Assembly: GCA_947649205.1 (NCBI GenBank)
Contig: CANSQM010000026.1
Coordinates: 1-35,090, forward strand
Source of the DNA: an uncultured Enterorhabdus sp.
GTDB lineage: Bacteria; Actinomycetota; Coriobacteriia; Coriobacteriales; Eggerthellaceae
Direction: 5' to 3'
Length of the DNA: 35,090 nt
The notes under the pieces were generated by a model. The model saw nothing but the letters and a program-made list of their open reading frames with translations. It was not told the origin of the DNA and did no database searches. The position numbers and the translations under genes are program-made. Positions 26,901 through 35,090 of the stretch are shown in pieces; the stretch's first letter is position 1; each line of letters begins with the position of its first letter.

Positions 26901-28223
26901 ATGGATATGAGCATACGAGAGGCCTCAAATGAACTGGGCATTTCCGTCCAGGCAGTGCATAAGCGCATCAAGAGCGGGGCCCTCGAGGGAATTAAGGTCA
27001 ATGGCAGTTGGCGCGTACGAGACGAGTCGGTCTCTGCCTCCAAGGCGGCGCCCCCGAAGAAGGGACGCCCCTGGGCGGGGGCGACCTATCTTCTCATGAA
27101 CGGCCCCTACGAGGTCATGGAATTCACCTATCACGATCAGACCGATTCCTTTCAGCCGGGGGAGGTGATCGACGCCAGGCGAGCTCCTTTGGGCACCGTA
27201 TCGCGAACGGGCCGTGGCAGCGCCTCCGGTCTTAAGGAGTGGTGGCTGCATCGCAGCATCCCCGGGTCTCGGGCAGGTATGGATGAGAAGCTGCGCTCTC
27301 TTGGGCTGGAAGAGCCCTCCCAGATACCGTTTCGCAATCTCGGTCTCTCGCTTTCCGATCAGTATTGGATTCGTCCCGCAGGTCAAAACGTGCGATGGGA
27401 GGAGGTTAATTACTTCCAAAACGACTTCGGCGCGGCCGAGGGTGCATGGGACGAGTGGCTCGCAGAGGTGGGCCTCTCGTCTCCCGACAACACGTCGGAA
27501 GGCGTTCTGCCGAAAAGATGGATTTGCCGAGGTGACGAGCGCATCCTTCTCAAGGGGCATATCCCCTGGACCGATCAGCAGGTTTACAACGAGGTGGTGG
27601 CGAGCGAGCTGCATAGGCGCCTTTTGCCTCCGGTCGATTATGTCCCCTATGAGGTCCTGTCGATCGAAGGGCTCGGCGTCGTAAGCGCTTGCCCGTGCTT
27701 CCTCGCGCCTAACGAGGAGTACGTGCCCATGAGCGCGGTTGTCGAATCCGAGCGTCGCAGACAGGGGGAAACGCCTTACGATACTGTGGTTCGCGCCTGC
27801 GGCAATGTGGGCATACCGCAAGAGCAGGCCGAGGAATGCCTGGCGAAGATGATTCTGTGCGATGGCATTCTGGCCAATACCGACCGCCATCTGCGCAACT
27901 TCGGGCTCATCCGTAACATCGACGACCTCGCCTGGCGCTTCGCTCCGTTGTTCGATACGGGGAACAGTCTGTGGTACGACAAGGATGAGGGCGCGGTGGC
28001 CCGCGGCGACTACCAGTTTTCCTCGCGGCCGTTCAACGACCGCCCGAATCGGCAACTCATGTATGCATTGGCCACGGATTGGCTTGATATGGCGGCCTTG
28101 GACGGTTTCCCCGAAGCGGCCTGTGCGATCCTTGCGGAGGGCGACTTGTCCCGCTGGCGCCTCGACTACCTTCGTGAGGGAATCCAGCAGCGCATCGACG
28201 CCGTGCGCTCGATGGTGGGGTAG
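26901..28223 (+). CDS. HTH-HipA fusion: HipA-type kinase with N-terminal DNA-binding domain
   Basis: The 440-residue protein starts at ATG 26901, 9 nt after AGGCGGTG; an in-frame GTG at 26889 would add four residues but abuts the ribosome binding site. Residues 4-40 (SIREASNELGISVQAVHKRI, then SGALEGIKVNGSWRV) form a MerR/excisionase-type helix-turn-helix with a short wing. Residues about 60-195 are the variable N-terminal region of this HipA subgroup, including LSLSDQYWIRP. The kinase part has LLKGH (K218, likely ATP contact), the catalytic loop DGILANTDRHLRNFG (D321, D328, R329, H330, N333) and the metal-binding APLFDTGNSLW (D352). These positions agree with the spacing of D309, N314 and D332 in E. 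coli HipA. HipA kinases phosphorylate translation targets such as GltX and are normally held by a separate HTH antitoxin, HipB; no separate hipB is seen. Substrate is unknown. Confidence 0.88.
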   Translation: MDMSIREASNELGISVQAVHKRIKSGALEGIKVNGSWRVRDESVSASKAAPPKKGRPWAGATYLLMNGPYEVMEFTYHDQTDSFQPGEVIDARRAPLGTVSRTGRGSASGLKEWWLHRSIPGSRAGMDEKLRSLGLEEPSQIPFRNLGLSLSDQYWIRPAGQNVRWEEVNYFQNDFGAAEGAWDEWLAEVGLSSPDNTSEGVLPKRWICRGDERILLKGHIPWTDQQVYNEVVASELHRRLLPPVDYVPYEVLSIEGLGVVSACPCFLAPNEEYVPMSAVVESERRRQGETPYDTVVRACGNVGIPQEQAEECLAKMILCDGILANTDRHLRNFGLIRNIDDLAWRFAPLFDTGNSLWYDKDEGAVARGDYQFSSRPFNDRPNRQLMYALATDWLDMAALDGFPEAACAILAEGDLSRWRLDYLREGIQQRIDAVRSMVG

Positions 28224-28264
28224 AGCAAGGCTTCACGTGCGGAAGGATCGCCTCCCGCTTCATG

Positions 28265-28300
28265 AGCAGGGGATCGGAAGGTGGCTTCCGATCCCCTGCT
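28265..28300. terminator. Perfect 16-bp hairpin between convergent genes, likely bidirectional terminator
   Basis: AGCAGGGGATCGGAAG (28265-28280) pairs perfectly with CTTCCGATCCCCTGCT (28285-28300) over the loop GTGG. It lies 41 nt after the HTH-HipA stop and 38 nt after the end of the reductase gene on the other strand. Neither side has a clear T run, so termination is likely but not certain. Confidence 0.65.
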
Positions 28301-28338
28301 GTATAAGACCTGGCAAGAGAGGGGCTGATGGGAGGGGC

Positions 28339-30024
28339 CTAACCTTCCAAGTATTGGATAATTTCTTTCGCTGCCGTCACGCCCGAGGCGATGGAGAGTC
28401 CACATGCCGTGCCGGGGATGTCGTAGTAGGGGCGGCAGAAGGCGCTGCCCATGTTGAGGCCGCCGATGAACAGGCCGTCGATGGGCCTGTTGTCGGCATC
28501 CAGCGCGGTCAGACGGTCATTGGTGCGAATGCCGCCGAGGGTGGCCCAATAGGCCGACTGGTACTCGAAGAGGTAATAGCCCTTGCCGTCCTTGATTTCG
28601 GTGAGGAACATGGGGTCCTTGCCGAAATCGGCGTCTTCCTTGCTCTGACAGAACTCGTTGTAGCGCTTCACCGTCTCCTCCAAGTTCTCCAGGCCGAAGG
28701 CCTCGGCGCACTCGGCGATGGTGTCGCCCTTGACGGCCCAGCCTTCGCTCACGGCCGCCTCGAATTGCTCGGGGGCATGGCTCAGCACGGGGTAGAACAT
28801 CTCGCGGCCGAAGTTCCAGTCGGGCTCACCCAGGTGCTTGTACACGCCTTCGACCACACAGGCGTCGTAGTACTCTCCATCGACGAGCACATAGTAGTTG
28901 CCGTTGTTCAAACCTGCCTGGCCGCTGTGCACTAGCGGGTCGAAAGCCATGTTCTGTTCGTTCATAAAGCGCTCGCCGGTTTCATCTACCATGAGGCCGC
29001 CGTAAATGGCGAAGCACAGATTCTCGTTGTTGAGGTTCCAATCGGCATCGTACATGGCGCTGCCGTGCTTCTGGTTGGCGCCGCAAATCTCATTGCTGAT
29101 GAGCGCGTAATAGTTTTCGCAGACTGCGCCGACCGCCTCTGCCATGCGGATGCCATCGCCGGAATTCGTGGGTGTGCCCATGTTGACGAGCGGCACACCG
29201 AGGAAGCGGTCGTGCACCATATCCTCGCTGGCACCGAAGCCGCCCGTGGCCAGAAACACCGCCTTGGTGTCGATGGACAACACCGTATTGTTGTCGCGAA
29301 TGGCCTTCACGCCGACGATGGCCCCGTCCTCAAGCACGACTTCGGTGGCCTCGCAGTTGTAGATGAACGAGCCGCCCATGGCTTCAATGGCGTTCACGAT
29401 GGGCGAAATGCGCTCTTCACCCACTTCCACGAAGTTGTGTAGGGGCGCCCACTTCAGTGATTCGCCGTACTGCGGATCCCCCGTGTACTCCACGTAGTTG
29501 TAGAAATGCAGGCCGCAATCGACGAGGCTCTCAAAGGCCTCGGTGCTGTTGGATAGCAGGTTCTTCAGCAGTTTGGTGTTAGCCGAGCCGCGGGCCCATT
29601 CCACATAGTGGTCGTAGAGCGCCCGCTCGGTGGCGATGGTGATGCCGCTGGCTTTCTGGTTCGAGGTATTGCAGGCGGCAGGACCGGAAAGGGTCGCCAG
29701 GTTGGAAGAGACGCACGAGGGGCCTTTCTCTAACAGCAGGGGCGCTTTGCCCTCCTTGGCCAGTTTGTAGGCGGCCAGAAGACCGCCGGCACCCCCGCCC
29801 ACGATGACGGCGTAGGCGCTCGATTCCTCAACGGGCAGGTCGACATACCGCTCCTGCAGGTCCGATTCGGGCTCGACTTCCGCATCGCCCTGGGTGCTTG
29901 CAAGGTTGCCTTGTGCCGGTGAACAGGCTGAAAGGGCACCGGTTGCAGCCAGGGCGACCGACCCAGCTCCGACCCACTTGAGCAGTCCTCGACGAGAGAT
30001 GGACGGTTGGCTTTCCGTGATCAT
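28339..30024 (-). CDS. Tat-exported FAD-dependent fumarate-reductase-family flavoprotein (putative lipoprotein)
   Basis: The 561-residue protein starts at an ATG with GAGGAGG about 5 nt upstream on its strand. The N terminus has the twin-arginine motif SRRGLLKW (R11, R12), a hydrophobic stretch and a lipobox-like LSAC with C34, so it is probably exported folded and lipid-anchored outside the membrane. The FAD-binding GGGAGGLLAAYKL lies at residues 76-88. Fumarate-reductase/urocanate-reductase-type motifs follow: ATGGFG (259-264), GDGIRMAEAVGA (289-300) and ETGERFMNE with R352 as a candidate catalytic arginine. The C terminus is GLSIASGVTAAKEI. There is no CxxCH haem site and no FMN-binding domain, so electrons must come from a separate partner that is not in this window. 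The substrate is unknown; this family is much expanded in Eggerthellaceae for anaerobic respiration. Confidence 0.9.
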   Translation of the reverse strand: MITESQPSISRRGLLKWVGAGSVALAATGALSACSPAQGNLASTQGDAEVEPESDLQERYVDLPVEESSAYAVIVGGGAGGLLAAYKLAKEGKAPLLLEKGPSCVSSNLATLSGPAACNTSNQKASGITIATERALYDHYVEWARGSANTKLLKNLLSNSTEAFESLVDCGLHFYNYVEYTGDPQYGESLKWAPLHNFVEVGEERISPIVNAIEAMGGSFIYNCEATEVVLEDGAIVGVKAIRDNNTVLSIDTKAVFLATGGFGASEDMVHDRFLGVPLVNMGTPTNSGDGIRMAEAVGAVCENYYALISNEICGANQKHGSAMYDADWNLNNENLCFAIYGGLMVDETGERFMNEQNMAFDPLVHSGQAGLNNGNYYVLVDGEYYDACVVEGVYKHLGEPDWNFGREMFYPVLSHAPEQFEAAVSEGWAVKGDTIAECAEAFGLENLEETVKRYNEFCQSKEDADFGKDPMFLTEIKDGKGYYLFEYQSAYWATLGGIRTNDRLTALDADNRPIDGLFIGGLNMGSAFCRPYYDIPGTACGLSIASGVTAAKEIIQYLEG

Positions 30025-30171
30025 GTAATCCTCCTCTGTTGGGATGTTCCTTGCGCCGCGCCTTCGTTTCCTGGGGTAAGGCGTTGCGCGGTAAGAGAAC
30101 GATAGGTCATGCCGGGAGGGCGGAAAACCTTCCTTTAGATTGATTTACAGCTGAAACTGCTCGCTTGGACC

Positions 30172-30194
30172 TGTCATACCAATGGGTGTATACA
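30172..30194 (-). promoter_or_regulatory. Candidate operator dyad upstream of the reductase gene
   Basis: The plus strand reads TGTCATAC, an 8-nt centre, then GTATACA: an imperfect dyad in the 197-bp gap between the regulator gene and the reductase. This is where the adjacent LuxR-type regulator would be expected to act. No convincing -35/-10 pair could be fixed, so the assignment rests on symmetry and position alone. Confidence 0.3.
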
Positions 30195-30220
30195 AGAAGA
30201 CAACCAGGCATTTTGTTGTC
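30195..30220 (-). terminator. Weak terminator-like hairpin just after the LuxR-type gene
   Basis: On the minus strand GACAAC and GTTGTC (plus positions 30215-30220 and 30199-30204) form a 6-bp stem with a 10-nt loop, followed by TTCTT, starting 2 nt past the stop codon. The stem is short and AT-rich, so partial read-through into the reductase gene is plausible. Confidence 0.4.
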
Positions 30221-30222
30221 AT

Positions 30223-31698
30223 CTATGCGAGATTCTCGGCATCTTTCGTATTGAGAATGAGAGAAATGAGTTCCTGGCGGGTGTGCACGCCGAGTTTTGC
30301 GTAAATACGAGCTATGTGGGTCTTCGCCGTGCTGCGCTCGATGCAGAGGTACTCTGCGACGAACGGCGCGCTTCTTCCCTCGGCGAGCAGGCTGAGCACT
30401 TCTTGCTCGCGAGCTGTCAGCTGCGCGTCGGCCGCCAAGCGGCCGACGGCATCGACGGCTTCGCTTCCAGAGGGCACCGCAAATGAAGGTGCTGGGGGGT
30501 TAGGGGCACCGGGAAACGAGGCCTCGTCTTCTCCGGATGCTGCGCGAGAGCCCCCGTTTTCGCCGCTTTTTCCATTGCCGTCGTGCGCTCCCCAAAACAG
30601 GCCGTCGAGACTCTGCTCGTTGAGTAGATAGAGCCCGCAGAACACGAGCAGGCAGACGATAACAGCATCGGTTGACCTGGAGAGGAGGAAGCTATCCAGA
30701 GAGGGGGAGAGCAAGCTTGCGAGGCAGATAAGGGTGGCCGGACCGGTAAGCAGCAGATACACGGCTCCCATAATAGTGGAGAACGACGTCTCGGCGTAAG
30801 TGGCAAGATCGAGCGCGACAACGATGACGCCTGTCCATACAATAATGCCGAGGGCGGTCTCTACGAAATCCACTGCGTAGGAGTTGAAGCTGCCGGATAA
30901 GCGCATGACGCACACAATAGTGGAAATGAGGACAAGACAGCGGATAAGGGATATGTGGCTCGTGTCATCATGAATTATGGCGCACAACCAGAGTGTAGCA
31001 AGAGCGGCGATGTAGGCGCCGGCCGTCTGCTCGGGGCTCAGTGCGGCAGCATTGGCCGAGGCTAGGTGGGCCACAAAAGCAAGCATAATGAGCCCAATGG
31101 TCGGTCGGGGCTTGAGGGCGATTCTCCGTCGCACGCGTACGGCGGATCTGGTACCGGCCGCCCGTGATGAGGAGCCGTTTTCGAAAAGGGGGACGGCAAG
31201 GGCGACGGCAATCGTTATGCACGCAGGCGCAACGAACAGCATGACCGAAGTGTCTATGGGAAAATAGGAGCCGATGAGGGCGCCTCCCACGGTTGCCGCT
31301 ACGAACACTTTCCTCATGGCAGAGTTGGGGAGAGTGAGCAACGATCGGCATACGATTACTTCAAGGAAAGCGCTTGCGATGACGGTGGCACCGCTTCCCG
31401 CGAGGGCCCACGAAGGAACGGAAGCAATAGTCAGCGCGCTAGCGAAGATGGCAATCAGGCCCAGAGAAGCGAGATACTTCGGCGGAAATGCTGCGGAAAG
31501 GCGGGGTCCGGCTGTAACGATAAGAACGCTGGCAACGGCAACGAAGAGAGAGTGAGGCGAAAGCCCTCCGGAGGTCACTTCGTAAAATCGGAAGCACCAC
31601 TGGCTGAGAAGAGTGGTTCCGACAGTGCACAGGAACGTGGCCGCGAAAAGCCGAGCTGTAGTTTTTCGAGAGTTATTCAATGGGAGGTTTCCAGCCAT
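30223..31698 (-). CDS. 12-TM membrane protein with C-terminal LuxR/GerE-type HTH (regulator)
   Basis: The 491 residues start at an ATG with GAGGAT about 6 nt upstream on its strand. Roughly twelve hydrophobic segments lie between residues 17 and 365, the first being LFAATFLCTVGTTLLSQW. A polar Gly/Ser/Pro linker (about 370-415) leads to a GerE-type HTH at residues 427-482: LTAREQEVLSLLAEGRSA, then STAKTHIARIYAKLGVHTRQ. There is no receiver domain. This multi-TM plus LuxR-HTH architecture is typical of Eggerthellaceae and often sits beside FAD-dependent reductases, as here, so control of the downstream reductase in response to a small-molecule substrate is a reasonable inference. The reductase lies 198 nt downstream on the same strand. 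Confidence 0.9.
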   Translation of the reverse strand: MAGNLPLNNSRKTTARLFAATFLCTVGTTLLSQWCFRFYEVTSGGLSPHSLFVAVASVLIVTAGPRLSAAFPPKYLASLGLIAIFASALTIASVPSWALAGSGATVIASAFLEVIVCRSLLTLPNSAMRKVFVAATVGGALIGSYFPIDTSVMLFVAPACITIAVALAVPLFENGSSSRAAGTRSAVRVRRRIALKPRPTIGLIMLAFVAHLASANAAALSPEQTAGAYIAALATLWLCAIIHDDTSHISLIRCLVLISTIVCVMRLSGSFNSYAVDFVETALGIIVWTGVIVVALDLATYAETSFSTIMGAVYLLLTGPATLICLASLLSPSLDSFLLSRSTDAVIVCLLVFCGLYLLNEQSLDGLFWGAHDGNGKSGENGGSRAASGEDEASFPGAPNPPAPSFAVPSGSEAVDAVGRLAADAQLTAREQEVLSLLAEGRSAPFVAEYLCIERSTAKTHIARIYAKLGVHTRQELISLILNTKDAENLA

Positions 31699-31909
31699 AG
31701 CCTATCCTCGGGAACATGCGAAACATGGTTCGTCCTTTACTGCTGCATGGTATCACAGGGTGCGGTAGCCAGAGTTGCTTTTGGGCACTGGGTCATATAG
31801 ATGCTGCAGGGGATGGCATCTCGCAGAGGGATGTCGTAGAACCGCTCTGAACAACGCCCAGCTCCATCCCTATTTTCCAGAAAATTTCCATGGCTGCTAA
31901 AAATTTTTC
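31699..31909. other. Divergent regulatory gap between the LuxR-type gene and rpoB
   Basis: No gene is visible here. Near the regulator start an imperfect dyad, GAACATG (31712-31718) with CATGGTTC (31724-31731), lies 14 nt before its ATG. A 6-bp stem AGATGC/GCATCT occurs at 31799-31821. The last part (31889-31909) is an A/T-rich run (AAAATTT and AAAAATTTTT) just upstream of the rpoB -35 box and could act as an UP element. Confidence 0.45.
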
Positions 31910-31938
31910 TTGACTCGGGTCTCTTTCTTTAGTAGTTT
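31910..31938 (+). promoter_or_regulatory. Candidate rpoB promoter
   Basis: TTGACT (31910-31915) matches the -35 consensus in five of six bases and is preceded by an A/T-rich UP-like stretch. Seventeen bases later lies TAGTTT (31933-31938), a weak -10. The leader to the GTG at 31993 would be about 48 nt. The -10 choice is uncertain. Confidence 0.45.
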
Positions 31939-31992
31939 AGCGGATTGCAACTTTTTGCAGATTTGCGATGGACGTGAAGGAGGAACAGCCTC

Positions 31993-35090
<3,098 letters not shown>

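Noticed and set aside
26925..28055. Opposite-strand open frame under the HTH-HipA gene
   Set aside because: No start signals and no domain; the sense protein has clear kinase motifs.

Overview
This is a high-GC, Gram-positive window that most resembles the Coriobacteriia, family Eggerthellaceae. That placement is an inference from gene content. The window has a very large sortase-anchored surface protein, a Tat-exported flavoprotein reductase next to a 12-TM LuxR-type regulator, an EF-G-like paralogue and a DUF559-type endonuclease-like protein. It closes with a well-conserved rpoB. No database search was possible, so the species is not named.

Layout. Bases 2-19777 are one open reading frame that is cut off at its 5' end (about 6,590 visible residues). 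It ends in an LPQTG sortase signal and carries at least eleven SdrD/Cna-B-type modules with acidic Asp/Gly linkers. A terminator at 19835 follows. Next come a single-pass membrane protein (19926-21014) and a TRZ/ATZ-type amidohydrolase (21048-22373), probably co-transcribed. An intergenic stretch (22374-22814) is packed with direct and inverted repeats. It is followed by a minus-strand DUF559-like gene (22815-23765), a second structured intergenic stretch (23766-24403), and an EF-G-like GTPase (24404-26482) with its terminator.

The most distinctive regulatory locus is 26811-28223. Three TTTAAACCTTTA boxes repeat at an exact 22-bp period over a promoter. They drive a protein that fuses a small HTH domain to a HipA-type kinase. 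A perfect 16-bp hairpin separates it from a convergent minus-strand pair: a membrane LuxR regulator (30223-31698) followed by a Tat/lipobox FAD-dependent reductase (28339-30024). This looks like a sensor-regulator beside the respiratory reductase it controls. rpoB starts with GTG at 31993, behind its own promoter and a strong Shine-Dalgarno sequence, and runs off the right edge about 1,032 codons in.

No tRNA, rRNA, CRISPR array, transposase or phage gene was seen. Several very long opposite-strand open frames are shadows created by strong GC codon bias and are not annotated.
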